This document shows positions 42,696 to 51,194 of a stretch of DNA of 64,000 nucleotides, piece after piece; within the stretch, counting starts at the first letter, position 1, and each line of letters begins with the position of its first letter. This DNA comes from Coriobacteriia bacterium (lineage in GTDB: Bacteria > Actinomycetota > Coriobacteriia > WRKU01 > JAENWW01), in assembly GCA_016649875.1 (NCBI GenBank), contig JAENWW010000002.1, positions 20,851 to 84,850 of the forward strand, read 5' to 3'. The position numbers and the translations under genes are program-made. The notes beneath the pieces were generated by a model. It made no database searches. It worked only from the letters and a program-made list of their open reading frames with translations, and was not told the origin of the DNA.

Positions 42696-43337
42696 CTAGT
42701 ATCCGAACAACTTGAGCGCTCCGCCGATTCCTTTGAGGAGCAATTGTACGCCCACAACAGCAAGAACCAGTCCCATGAGCCGATTGAGCGCGCGAGTGCC
42801 TGTGCGCCCAAGCCAGCGAACGAGTGGTTTGCCAAACACGAACAGCAGGTATGTGACAACGCACAGCACGCCGAACGCCGCGATCGTCAGCACGACTTTG
42901 ATGGGATCGCCGTGCCCGGTGTAGCTCAGAGCCGTGGCGATGGTACCGGGGCCGACGAGGATGGGGACGGCCAGCGGAGATATAGCCATGTCCAGCGTGG
43001 TAGTGAAGTCCTGAGAGTCCATGCCATGCAACCTCGGATTCTGAATGGTCGACGAGTCGCCCTGAAGCATCCGGAAGCCGATGACGAACGCGATGGAGCC
43101 ACCGGTGAGCTGAAGCGCGCTCACCGTGATGCCAAGAATCTCGAATATGACGTTACCGGTCACACACAGGACCGCGATGATCACAAAGGCCACAACGACC
43201 GCCCTGAGCGCGATCGTCTTGCGCATCTCGTTGGTCTCCTCACTCGTGATGCTGAGAAACATCGGCGTGCTAGCGATCGGATTCGAGATGGCCAGAAAGC
43301 CTGCAAAGACCGTTACCGCGAAGCCAAAATAGTTCAC
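42696..43337 (-). CDS. MarC family integral membrane protein
   Basis: A 213-residue protein with six membrane helices and the MarC/UPF0056 signatures SNPIASTPMFLSIT near residue 20 and SPLAVPILVGPGTIATAL near 120. The function of this family is unknown; an early link to antibiotic resistance was withdrawn. It lies on the opposite strand to the surrounding redox genes, heading the same way as the importer that follows, which supports a separate insertion event. Confidence 0.92.
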   Translation of the reverse strand: MNYFGFAVTVFAGFLAISNPIASTPMFLSITSEETNEMRKTIALRAVVVAFVIIAVLCVTGNVIFEILGITVSALQLTGGSIAFVIGFRMLQGDSSTIQNPRLHGMDSQDFTTTLDMAISPLAVPILVGPGTIATALSYTGHGDPIKVVLTIAAFGVLCVVTYLLFVFGKPLVRWLGRTGTRALNRLMGLVLAVVGVQLLLKGIGGALKLFGY

Positions 43338-43362
43338 TGGATGATGGCGCTCCTTTCTGTGA

Positions 43363-44091
43363 CTAGAACAGCTGGCTTAGGAAAGCCTGCGTCCTCTCTT
43401 CCTGCGGATTGTCGAATATCTGCTCGGGGGTGCCTTGCTCGACGATGAGACCGTCATCCATCATGACCACTTGGTCGGCCATCTCTCTGGCGAAGCCCAT
43501 CTCGTGCGTGACTATGACCATCGTCATTCCGCCCGCTGCGAGGTCTTGCATGACCTGCTGCACTTCGTTTACGAGCTCCGGATCGAGCGCTGAGGTCACC
43601 TCGTCGAAGAGCATGATGTCGGGATCCATGGCGAGCGCTCGAGCGATAGCGACACGCTGCTTCTGACCGCCTGAGAGCTGAGAGGGCCAGGCCTTCTCCC
43701 TGTCAGGCAGGCCGACTTTCTTGAGCAGTTCGCGTGCAGTGGCGACCGCTTTCTTGTTGGACACACCCTTCACGTTGATTGGCCCGATGGTGATGTTGTG
43801 CAGCACGTTTTTGTGGGGGAATAGCTGGAACTGCTGAAACACCATGCCCATGTGCTGCCGGACCTTGTCCAGGTTGCTTGTCTTGGGGTCGATGAGCTCG
43901 CCGTTTACGCGAATCTCTCCCTCATCCGGGAATTCGAGAAAGTTGATGCATCGCAAGAACGTGCTCTTGCCGGAGCCAGACGGTCCGATGATGACGACCA
44001 CCTGGCCTGTCTCGATCGTAAGGTCCATACCTTTGAGAATGTGCAGGTCGCCAAAACTCTTATGTAAGCCTTTGATATCAATGACACTCAT
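43363..44091 (-). CDS. Polar amino acid ABC transporter ATP-binding protein (second system)
   Basis: A 242-residue GlnQ-type ATPase with Walker [16 protein letters not shown], signature [15 protein letters not shown], Walker [14 protein letters not shown] and the switch region [12 protein letters not shown] 44091 overlaps the permease stop (ATGA); the reading from 44148 is rejected because it lies within the permease. Codon usage is G+C-richer than in the first importer at 17 kb. Confidence 0.93.
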   Translation of the reverse strand: MSVIDIKGLHKSFGDLHILKGMDLTIETGQVVVIIGPSGSGKSTFLRCINFLEFPDEGEIRVNGELIDPKTSNLDKVRQHMGMVFQQFQLFPHKNVLHNITIGPINVKGVSNKKAVATARELLKKVGLPDREKAWPSQLSGGQKQRVAIARALAMDPDIMLFDEVTSALDPELVNEVQQVMQDLAAGGMTMVIVTHEMGFAREMADQVVMMDDGLIVEQGTPEQIFDNPQEERTQAFLSQLF

Positions 44092-44753
44092 ACCGTGGCC
44101 TCCTGTCGGTCGGGCGTGAGCCGCTTCTCGAGTTTGTTGACCATCCACGTGAACGCGATGACCAACACGAGATAGTAGGTGCCAGCCATGAGGTAGGTCT
44201 CGAACGGACGGTAGTTGGCAGCCGCCGCTGTCATGGCCTTACTGAAGAGCTCCGGGACGCCAAGGTAGGCGACCAGCGTGCTGTCCTTGAGGCCGATGAT
44301 GAACTGGTTACCGAGAGGTGGCAGGGCGCGACGGAACGCCTGCGGCAGGACTATGAGCATCATGGTCTTGCGGCGCGTCATTCCGAGAGAACGTGCTGCT
44401 TCCGTCTGGCCGCTATCGATGTTCTGGATCGCGCCTCGGAGTATCTCGGCAACGTAGCCGCCGGAGTGGAACGCAAGTGCGAGCGTGCCTGCCCAAAATG
44501 GGCTGAGCACAAGTAGCTTGCTGATGCCGAAGTAGAGAAACATCAGCTGCACGATCAACGGCATGCCTCGAGTGAGCCCGATGTAGCCGTCAGCTATGAG
44601 ATTGGCAACGCGGTTTCTAGAGATCTTAAGGAACGCGAATAGCAGTCCGATGATCGTGGCGAGCGCAAGGGATACCACGGTTATCAGTAGAGTCAAACGC
44701 GTCGCCATCAAAAAGCCCCAGAAGTACTCCTGTATGAAACTGAAAAAGGCCAC
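44088..44753 (-). CDS. Polar amino acid ABC transporter permease (second system)
   Basis: A 221-residue permease with the EAA loop [26 protein letters not shown] and five membrane helices. Unlike the importer at 17-19 kb, this system has only one permease gene, so it probably works as a homodimer. It lies between the binding protein and the ATPase, coupled to the latter by a four-base overlap. Confidence 0.92.
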   Translation of the reverse strand: MAFFSFIQEYFWGFLMATRLTLLITVVSLALATIIGLLFAFLKISRNRVANLIADGYIGLTRGMPLIVQLMFLYFGISKLLVLSPFWAGTLALAFHSGGYVAEILRGAIQNIDSGQTEAARSLGMTRRKTMMLIVLPQAFRRALPPLGNQFIIGLKDSTLVAYLGVPELFSKAMTAAAANYRPFETYLMAGTYYLVLVIAFTWMVNKLEKRLTPDRQEATV

Positions 44754-44771
44754 GTGTGTCTCCTGACAAGA

Positions 44772-44800
44772 ACGGGGCCGCCATCAGCGGCCGGCCCCGT
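44772..44800 (-). other. Intercistronic G+C-rich hairpin
   Basis: Nine-base perfect arms ACGGGGCCG and CGGCCCCGT enclose 11 bases between the binding-protein and permease genes. There is no T-run. Such stems often protect the upstream message, giving more binding protein than membrane components. Confidence 0.55.
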
Positions 44801-44846
44801 GAGATATGGTCCCAGTCCCGGCTTTGGCCGAGAGCAGGCATGAGCG

Positions 44847-45632
44847 TTACTCGCCGAGGATGTTCTCGTTAAACCAGCGCATGCTGATCTTTTCGTAGGT
44901 GCCATCGGCGATCATGGCGTCCAGGGCGGTGTTGATCGAGCTCAGGAGCTTGGTGTCGCCCTTCTGGACGACGATTCCCATCTCGTCTTGCTTGAGGATG
45001 TCGCCCACGGCCTTGATCTTGAGGCCAGAGCCGTTCTTGGCGATCAGACCGACAAGCTTGTCGGTGATGACTGCATCGACGCGGCCGGTGCGCAGGTCTG
45101 AAAGCGCGATGACATCACTGTCGTAGGTAGTGACCTTGCCCTCGTCGGTCAGCGTGTTTGCGAGCTCGAGATACGTCGACGCCTTGACGACGCCGATCTT
45201 CTTGCCCCTGAGATCAGAGCCAGAGTTGATCGATGAGTTGCTATCGGCTACAAAGATCTGTGCTCCCGAGCGGTAGTACGGTCGTGAGAAGTCAACGACT
45301 TTCTTGCGCTCGTCAGTGATGCCATGCGAAGCCACGAGCGCGTCGTACTTACCCGCCTTGAGCCCCTGGATCAGCGCGTCAAAGGGAACCGGCGAATGCA
45401 TGACCGGCTCTCGGCCGATCCGCTTTGCGATCTCATTGGCGATGTCCACGTCGAATCCGACGATCGTTCCGCCTTTGTCAAAACTGAAGGGCTTGTAGGC
45501 CCCGGAGTTGGCGAACACGAATTTCTCCGTGTCTGTGCTGGTGCCAGCCGTGCTGGTAGTGCCGCATCCAGAGATGAGGGATATGGCTACGAGCATCACA
45601 ATAGTAAGTAGTACATTACGCATCTTCATCAT
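44847..45632 (-). CDS. Polar amino acid ABC transporter substrate-binding lipoprotein (second system)
   Basis: A 261-residue lipoprotein with lipobox ISGC. The mature family-3 domain shows KFVFANSGAYKPFSF, GFDVDIANEIAKRIG and KYDALVASHGITDERKKVVDFSRPYY with the ligand-binding Arg. GGAGG eight bases before ATG 45632 sets the start; the much longer frame to 45788 is unlikely because its extra part is not signal-like. The ligand is not readable. Confidence 0.9.
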   Translation of the reverse strand: MMKMRNVLLTIVMLVAISLISGCGTTSTAGTSTDTEKFVFANSGAYKPFSFDKGGTIVGFDVDIANEIAKRIGREPVMHSPVPFDALIQGLKAGKYDALVASHGITDERKKVVDFSRPYYRSGAQIFVADSNSSINSGSDLRGKKIGVVKASTYLELANTLTDEGKVTTYDSDVIALSDLRTGRVDAVITDKLVGLIAKNGSGLKIKAVGDILKQDEMGIVVQKGDTKLLSSINTALDAMIADGTYEKISMRWFNENILGE

Positions 45633-45782
45633 TTCGTAGGCCTCCGTTCGGTTGGGTTCGGACGCTCCCGGTTCGCCGTTTGGCATACATGCCGCGGGGC
45701 GCGATGGACGGCGAAAACAAGTCGTACAAACACGCGGCAAATGAACCGGGTATGTACCGAGCATACAGAACTGAAACCAATC

Positions 45783-45833
45783 ATGCAAATAGCACGCTTA
45801 TATGATGCATAAGGACGCACTCTTTATGCATAA
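45783..45833. promoter_or_regulatory. Three phased ATGCATAA-like boxes
   Basis: ATGCAAAT at 45783, ATGCATAA at 45805 and ATGCATAA at 45826 are spaced 22 and 21 bases, two helical turns each. The last is part of the palindrome TTATGCATAA. They lie in a 354-base gap (45633-45986) between the second importer and the chimeric fragment and could be a regulator array for either. No other feature in the gap could be supported. Confidence 0.45.
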
Positions 45834-45986
45834 CGGTGGATGGCACGGGGCCACCTTCGACACACTCTTTACAGGCGCATATACACGATCGATCTGTCCC
45901 GAGCGGTGACCTCATCCCTACAAGAGGCTGATTGAACCGAAGTCTATTTGGGATAAAACACCAAGGGCTGGACAAGAGGTGACCGA

Positions 45987-46238
45987 ATGACCGACTCAGT
46001 ATCCTGGGCCGATGCAACGATTCTTGGCGTCAACGCCGCGATGTTCACATCGGTTGCCAGCGGACTTGCGCTGCTGCTACTGACGCTAGCGTTGTTCTGG
46101 CTGATGCTCGGCCACCGAAACAAGCAGAGCATGCATATTCACAAGGTGATCAAGCCCAAGCTCATCGCCGTGTACTTCGGCATCAACGCGGTCGGCATCA
46201 TGGCGATCGGCTATCTGTTCAACGCGGTGCTACACTAG
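45987..46238 (+). pseudogene. Chimeric fragment ending in the permease C-terminus
   Basis: An 83-codon frame. The first 50 or so codons encode one hydrophobic segment of unknown origin (LALLLLTLALFWLMLG). The last 30 are the permease tail (KPKLIAVYFGINAVGIMAIG), identical to the protein at 40440 except for one residue, and lie inside the right direct repeat. It marks the duplication junction and is unlikely to make a working permease. Confidence 0.75.
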
Positions 46239-46277
46239 ACGCGACGCTTCGATCCCCCCTCAGCTACACGCCGGAAT
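46142..46277 (+). repeat. Direct repeat, right copy (136 bp)
   Basis: Partner of 40344-40479, same orientation, no gaps and six mismatches by hand alignment. It ends in the gap after the chimeric fragment; looser similarity runs on into the short CMD remnant. Confidence 0.9.
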
Positions 46278-46306
46278 ACCCCGGCACGAACAAAAGGAAC
46301 ACCACC

Positions 46307-46387
46307 ATGTATGATCACATCGAAATGTCGACCGCCGATCAGATTTTGGCCAAGATGACGGCGATGAAGAGTGCCGTGATGGCGTGA
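46307..46387 (+). pseudogene. Truncated start of the CMD-family gene
   Basis: A 26-residue frame beginning MYDHIEMSTADQILAKM, matching MHDHTEVPTAEQVLAKM at 40508, then diverging to a stop. AAAAGGAAC precedes it. Its TGA overlaps the ATG of the thioredoxin gene, so although it is a remnant it may now act as a translated leader for that gene. Confidence 0.7.
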
Positions 46388-46896
46388 TGGAGGATTCACG
46401 GAAAGTCGTTCCCATTTTAACTATTGTGGTACTGGTATTGCTCGTAGCGATTGTCCTCTTAGTAAAAAATCTCACGATTCCGACCGTTGCTGTTCAATCA
46501 AGTTCGTCATCGAAGATAGACCGGGCGGCATCAAGCAATTCTTTTGCGACGGGCTCTCTTACTTCGGTTCGCAACGACGCGGTGTCGGATTATACTGCTG
46601 CGCTTAAAACGGGGAAACCGGTATATGTGTTGTTTCATTCCCTCACATGCGATCCCTGTGTTGAGATATCTGCCGTCGCCGAAAAGGTCATGCCGGATTA
46701 TCAGAAACGAGTCGTATTTGTGAACGCAATCACGGATGACGCTTCCGGGCAGGCACTTGCGACGAAATTTGCTTTCCAATACATACCGACATCATTTTTC
46801 ATCGGGTCAGGCGGGCAAGCCACCGATTCTTACACCGGTGTTTTGACGGAGTCTCAGATGAGGTCACGACTCGATACCTTGGTTAAGAGCAAATGA
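46387..46896 (+). CDS. Membrane-anchored thioredoxin-like protein
   Basis: A 169-residue protein. Residues 8-28 are a membrane anchor, a Ser-rich linker follows, and then comes an extracytoplasmic thioredoxin domain with active site TCDPC and cis-Pro segment FQYIPTSFFIG. It is followed by ccdA with overlapping codons, so the likely role is to receive electrons from CcdA and reduce disulfides or metalloids outside the membrane. A decayed relative lies at 42303. A GTG at 46384 is an alternative start. Confidence 0.88.
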   Translation: MEDSRKVVPILTIVVLVLLVAIVLLVKNLTIPTVAVQSSSSSKIDRAASSNSFATGSLTSVRNDAVSDYTAALKTGKPVYVLFHSLTCDPCVEISAVAEKVMPDYQKRVVFVNAITDDASGQALATKFAFQYIPTSFFIGSGGQATDSYTGVLTESQMRSRLDTLVKSK

Positions 46897-47612
46897 ACCT
46901 GCAGGCGCTCGCGAACAATCTTGTCTCAGGTTCTACCGGAGGTATCGCCACCTTCGCTATTGCTTTTTTCGGAGGGGTACTTGCCGGATTCGGACCGTGC
47001 GTCCTCCCGATGCTTCCGGCGGTATTCGGGTACGTGACAGGGACAGCACAAAATGGCATTGGGGTTCACACCACGTCTGGGGGCCTCTTTAAAAAGAATA
47101 TCTTGCTTTCTGCGATATTTGTTTTAGGAATGAGCACGACGTTCGCACTGTTGGGTGCGGCTGCCGGATTCGTCGGGCATGCTTTGCTCCTAGGCGCGTG
47201 GGCGACCTATGCGGTTGCCGGAATCTGTGCCGTTATCGGACTTCAAATGCTGGGGATCATAAGTATTCCAGTAGACCGAATAAATGCATTTCTGCCGACA
47301 CGACGACCCGAAAAGAAAGGCTTCATCGGGGCGTTTTTCTTCGGCGCACTGTTCGGACTGGTTGCATCACCTTGCTCGACGCCGATTCTCGCTGCAATCG
47401 CAACTATAGCGGTGACTATGGGGAGTGTGGGCAAGGGCGCTGCGCTGTTGTTCGTATTCGGACTCGGCAAAGGGGTCCCGTTATTGATTATTGGGCTGGC
47501 ATCCGGTTCTTTATCACGTATGAGGTCGTTTTCGCGCTATGCCGCTATGATTACGAAATTCGGAGGGGCCAGCCTGATTATTGCAGCGCTTTATCTCGTA
47601 TGGATCGCCTGA
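46893..47612 (+). CDS. ccdA: CcdA/DsbD-type transmembrane electron transporter
   Basis: A 239-residue protein with six membrane helices. The two redox cysteines are in GFGPCVLPMLPAVFGYV and VASPCSTPILAAIATI, the CcdA hallmark. It moves electrons from cytoplasmic thioredoxin across the membrane to a partner outside, here the thioredoxin whose gene overlaps its start by four bases. In this context it could power a redox step linked to the ArsR-controlled permease rather than cytochrome c maturation, since no cytochrome c genes are nearby. Confidence 0.93.
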   Translation: MNLQALANNLVSGSTGGIATFAIAFFGGVLAGFGPCVLPMLPAVFGYVTGTAQNGIGVHTTSGGLFKKNILLSAIFVLGMSTTFALLGAAAGFVGHALLLGAWATYAVAGICAVIGLQMLGIISIPVDRINAFLPTRRPEKKGFIGAFFFGALFGLVASPCSTPILAAIATIAVTMGSVGKGAALLFVFGLGKGVPLLIIGLASGSLSRMRSFSRYAAMITKFGGASLIIAALYLVWIA

Positions 47613-47646
47613 TTGTTTAATCGTCGGGCTGTGGTAATCGAGTGAG

Positions 47647-49524
47647 TCAGTCCTTGAAGATGAAGGGCACACTGACGACAATCGTCTTCGGTTCTCTGAA
47701 TAGCGCCCATTTGATGTAGGCCGAAGTCTGATCGTGCAATACCGCATCGACCGAATCGTCGGGAGCGAACTCTCCCAATACGACGGTTACGGTATCTCCG
47801 CAGGTGCGCATCTCTCTTATATATTCGAGAAGAGGATCGATGACTTGGCGGTAAGGGGAATCGACGACGTCGAGCGGCATGTCGATTTCGTATGCCTCCC
47901 ATTGTTTACGGAATGTACTCGCTGAATTGTCGACTGAAATATGCAGCGCACGAATATCGCCGGCGATATTGGCTTTGGCGAAACGCAACACGACCAAGAG
48001 GCGCTTGTCGAAATCTTTTGCGAGCACCACGACATGGTTTTTCCGCGTGCTGACGAGATTTCTGAACTCGTTTTCGACATTCTCGGCGGGAATGGCAGCC
48101 GCTTCTTCGGCTTTGTTGTAATGATGTTTCACATAAAGGAATATCCCGATGATGACGGGAATGATGATGAGCACCATCCAGGCACCGCTCGTAAATTTCG
48201 TGACGGCGATCACCAGAAGAACGGCGAATGTCGCAACCGCTCCGACGGCGTTGAACACGGTCCCTGCCCGCCACCCATCCTCTCGCTCGCGGAGGTGATG
48301 AACGATCATTCCGATTTGTGAGATGGTGAAGGAGGTGAACACCCCGACGGCATATAAAGGAATAAGGGCGCTCGTTTGGGCGTGGAATATGAAGATGAGC
48401 GCTGCTGCGGAGACGGTGAGCACAATCAAACCGGTGCTGAACACCAGACGATGACCGAGGTCTCTGAACCGATGTGGCAAAAACCCATCGACTGCCATAA
48501 ACGAGGCCTGTCTCGGAAAGTCGGCGTAAGCCGTGTTTGCAGCAAGTACCAAGATTCCCATGGTTGCGAATGACAGCAGGTAGTAGAGTATGCCATCTCC
48601 GTAAAGCTGTCGGGATATCTGGCTTATGACGGTATCGGTTTCGCTGGGATGAACCCCCGCATGCACGGCCAGCCAAGAAAGCCCGATAAACAGCGTCACC
48701 AAGATTCCCGCCATGACTGTCAATGTTTTACGGGCGTTTTTCCATTCAGGTTCCTTAAATGCCTGGACACCGCCGGCGATTGCCTCGACGCCGGTCATTG
48801 CGGTGCACCCCGAAGAAAATGCCCGTGCAATCAAAAAGAGCGTGATGTTGCTCGTAATCGCATGGATTTCACCGGACGCCGGCACCCTGATGGCAGCCGG
48901 GCCGATTGTCAGATAGCGAAATATTCCGAAACAGATGGTAATTGCAAGCAAAATAATGAATGCATAGGTCGGAAAAGTGAAAATCGCACCCGATTCTTTT
49001 GTCCCTCGCAGGTTGGCGAAAGCCAACAACAAGAGGAAGAAGAGCGCGAGCAGGACGCGGTGGGGATAGAGTACGGGAAACGCCGAGGTGATTGCGGCGG
49101 TTCCGGCCGAAATTGAAACGGCGACCGTCAGCACATAATCTACAAGCAACGAACTGCCGGTGAGAAGGCTCGGCATGGTACCGAGATTCTCCTTCGCAAC
49201 GGTGTAGGAGCCTCCGCCGTGCGGGTATGACTTGATGGTTTGTCGGTAAGATAATACGACTAGAATGAGCAAAGCTGCGATAGCCAAGGAAATCGGCCAT
49301 GCGAGCTTGAGCGCCATAGTGCCGGCGACCGCCAATACGAGGATGATTTCTTGCCCGGCGTAGGCAACGGATGACATGGCGTCACTGGCGAATACTGCTA
49401 AAGCAATCGGGTTGGAGAGCCTTTGTTGAACCGACTCGTCGTTGCTCAAAGGACGACCGAGGAGATCGTTTTTCAGACGTTTTTTCCACTTTCTGAAGTT
49501 TGACATCGTTACCAAAGCTTTCAT
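47647..49524 (-). CDS. KimA-like APC superfamily transporter (probable potassium importer)
   Basis: A 625-residue protein. The opening LLGRPLSNDE and FASDAMSSVAYAGQEIILVL, followed by SYRQTIKSYPHGGGSYTVA and LLVDYVLTVAVSISAGTAAITSAFP, closely follow B. subtilis KimA, a high-affinity K+/H+ symporter. About 12 helices are followed by a C-terminal cytosolic domain of some 140 residues. KimA is inhibited by c-di-AMP in Bacillus; whether that applies here is unknown. No strong ribosome site distinguishes ATG 49524 from 49506. Other APC amino acid permeases are a less likely match. Confidence 0.85.
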   Translation of the reverse strand: MKALVTMSNFRKWKKRLKNDLLGRPLSNDESVQQRLSNPIALAVFASDAMSSVAYAGQEIILVLAVAGTMALKLAWPISLAIAALLILVVLSYRQTIKSYPHGGGSYTVAKENLGTMPSLLTGSSLLVDYVLTVAVSISAGTAAITSAFPVLYPHRVLLALFFLLLLAFANLRGTKESGAIFTFPTYAFIILLAITICFGIFRYLTIGPAAIRVPASGEIHAITSNITLFLIARAFSSGCTAMTGVEAIAGGVQAFKEPEWKNARKTLTVMAGILVTLFIGLSWLAVHAGVHPSETDTVISQISRQLYGDGILYYLLSFATMGILVLAANTAYADFPRQASFMAVDGFLPHRFRDLGHRLVFSTGLIVLTVSAAALIFIFHAQTSALIPLYAVGVFTSFTISQIGMIVHHLREREDGWRAGTVFNAVGAVATFAVLLVIAVTKFTSGAWMVLIIIPVIIGIFLYVKHHYNKAEEAAAIPAENVENEFRNLVSTRKNHVVVLAKDFDKRLLVVLRFAKANIAGDIRALHISVDNSASTFRKQWEAYEIDMPLDVVDSPYRQVIDPLLEYIREMRTCGDTVTVVLGEFAPDDSVDAVLHDQTSAYIKWALFREPKTIVVSVPFIFKD

Positions 49525-49588
49525 TTATGGCGAATTCAACAAGCAGCCATTCTATGATTGCACAAGTAAGTTGGCAACCTTTATTTTT

Positions 49589-50383
49589 TCAGCTGTGAAT
49601 GTCGCGTCTTTCGTATGCATAATAGGCGATGCCCGAACAGATTACGACAAGCAGCAAAGAGAGCATTGCCATCAAAGAATCGAGCCCCTTTCCGTTTGCG
49701 ATGCTCGCGGTGTCGAAGTACTTGAACGGCGAAAGGATATTCAAAAAACGTATGCCGTCGTTGAGATTCGTAGCTACATATATCGCATAGGCGAACACAA
49801 CGAACCAAGAGGCGATCGCGCTCGCGTGACCGTTGTTTTTTATTACGGCGGCGAATACCGCACCGATTGCGAGAAAGAGCAACTGAACGAAAAACATCGA
49901 AACCATGAGCCGAAGGATTTCTGCAGTAATGGAGGCGTTTTTATTGTAGAGGGGAACGATGACGAGCGACGAGGCGAGCGTTACGAGATTGAGAACGGTG
50001 ATATTCATCAGTGCGGCGCACAGCTTGGCTGTGAGGATACCGCTTCGAGAGATCGGTTTGGTGACGAGAAATTCCGCGGTTCCCAAGCGTTCCTCCTTTG
50101 CGATGATACCGGCTCCCAAAGTCACCCCGTGAAACGCCACGGTTATTTCGAGGTACAGGAACAGAAAGGCGAAGTACCCGCTCATTTTCGTGACATCGAA
50201 TGAGCCGAAACCGAATAAGGCGCGAATCGACGCGGGAATGTCTTTGATGAGCGATCCGCTGAGTGCGGTCGAAGATAAAGCACTATAGTCCGCCATGCCG
50301 GTCAGGACGAGCAAAATCATACCGACGCTCCAGAGAATGAGCGGTTTCAGGTTCGTCCTCAGTTCTCGCAAGAAAATGCTCAT
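49589..50383 (-). CDS. ABC-2 type exporter permease (first of pair)
   Basis: A 264-residue ABC-2 family membrane protein with six helices and the motif AKEERLGTAEFLVTKPISRS after helix 2. The start is ATG 50383, which overlaps the end of the previous permease; a longer frame to 50485 lies in that gene. With its sister it should form the channel of an efflux pump driven by the ATPase at 51191. The substrate is unknown; antibiotic or lantibiotic efflux and membrane-protein roles are all possible. Confidence 0.88.
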   Translation of the reverse strand: MSIFLRELRTNLKPLILWSVGMILLVLTGMADYSALSSTALSGSLIKDIPASIRALFGFGSFDVTKMSGYFAFLFLYLEITVAFHGVTLGAGIIAKEERLGTAEFLVTKPISRSGILTAKLCAALMNITVLNLVTLASSLVIVPLYNKNASITAEILRLMVSMFFVQLLFLAIGAVFAAVIKNNGHASAIASWFVVFAYAIYVATNLNDGIRFLNILSPFKYFDTASIANGKGLDSLMAMLSLLLVVICSGIAYYAYERRDIHS

Positions 50384-50384
50384 A

Positions 50385-51194
50385 TCAAGCTCGCCCCTGC
50401 AAATCTTTGCGTCCATACACGAAGTAGGCGACTCCCAGCCCGACCGCCGCAAGTACCGCGGTCGCCACCAAGGGGAGTGTTTCATAGCGACCGTTGAAAA
50501 TAATGAAATTGCTGTCGAAATACTTAAACGGAGATATCAGTCGGCCATATTTGCCACCGTCTGTAGCGACGAATGTTCCCAAAAAGTAAAATCCGAACAC
50601 CGTGCTTAAAGATATCGGCAGAATGGATCGGGATCGATTAAGAAAAGCCGAGATACCCGCTCCCAAGCTGAAAAATATGAGTTGGATGAAGAGCAACGGC
50701 ACGTTGAGCAACACGAATACCTTTACATTGAATTCATTATTCGTAACAATCGACATCATTCCCAGTGCAGCGCAGAAGTATATGAGATCGGTGATTGCGA
50801 CCGTGATAAGCGCGGCGCTCAATTTCGATGATATTATTTTCAGGCGCGAAATCGGTTTCACATAGAGAAAATCGACCGTTCCGTTCTGTGTTTCCTTGAA
50901 TAAAATCGAGAGCCCCAGATTCATGGCCTGAATCGCCCCACACAAGACAACGAAGGAAACCACCATCGCATAATATCCCGAAGGCGATGTCAGCAAATCG
51001 ACCGATACCCCGAGCAACGCGCGCAAAGCGGGCGGATAACTGCTCATAACGGCTTTGCATGCGGTCGCATCGTTTGCGATTCCTCTATAAAACGAGAGGT
51101 AGAGGAGTGCTATACCGATAAGCGAACTCGTCCATATGACAATCGACTTGCGTGCGGCTTTGAGTTCGTAGAGAAAGATGTTCATCGAGCTCAC
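50385..51194 (-). CDS. ABC-2 type exporter permease (second of pair)
   Basis: A 269-residue membrane protein parallel to its neighbour, with six helices and FKETQNGTVDFLYVKPISRLKI matching the same functional loop. The first gene of the pair begins four bases after the ATPase start of its stop codon (overlap ATGA), so the three genes form one translational unit. Confidence 0.88.
   Translation of the reverse strand: MSSMNIFLYELKAARKSIVIWTSSLIGIALLYLSFYRGIANDATACKAVMSSYPPALRALLGVSVDLLTSPSGYYAMVVSFVVLCGAIQAMNLGLSILFKETQNGTVDFLYVKPISRLKIISSKLSAALITVAITDLIYFCAALGMMSIVTNNEFNVKVFVLLNVPLLFIQLIFFSLGAGISAFLNRSRSILPISLSTVFGFYFLGTFVATDGGKYGRLISPFKYFDSNFIIFNGRYETLPLVATAVLAAVGLGVAYFVYGRKDLQGRA

Larger units (their letters stand above)
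40480..46277. other. Segment bounded by direct repeats, possible excisable island
   Basis: Between the two 136-bp repeats lie the decarboxylase-like gene, CDF exporter, gene fragments, MarC, an amino acid importer and a chimeric fragment. Recombination between the repeats would remove about 5.8 kb and rejoin the permease to the membrane thioredoxin and ccdA. No integrase or transposase is seen, so this is a repeat-bounded insertion or duplication, not a proven mobile element. Confidence 0.5.

Noticed and set aside
42654..43448. 264-codon open frame on the plus strand
   Set aside because: Antisense to marC and the end of the importer ATPase; very charged and without a fold signature, whereas marC is a clear family member.
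40480..46277. Classical transposon or integrative element
   Set aside because: No transposase, integrase, terminal inverted repeats or attachment-site tRNA was found; only long direct repeats.
49442..50203. 253-codon open frame on the plus strand
   Set aside because: Antisense to the KimA-like start and an ABC-2 permease; no hydrophobic or catalytic motif.
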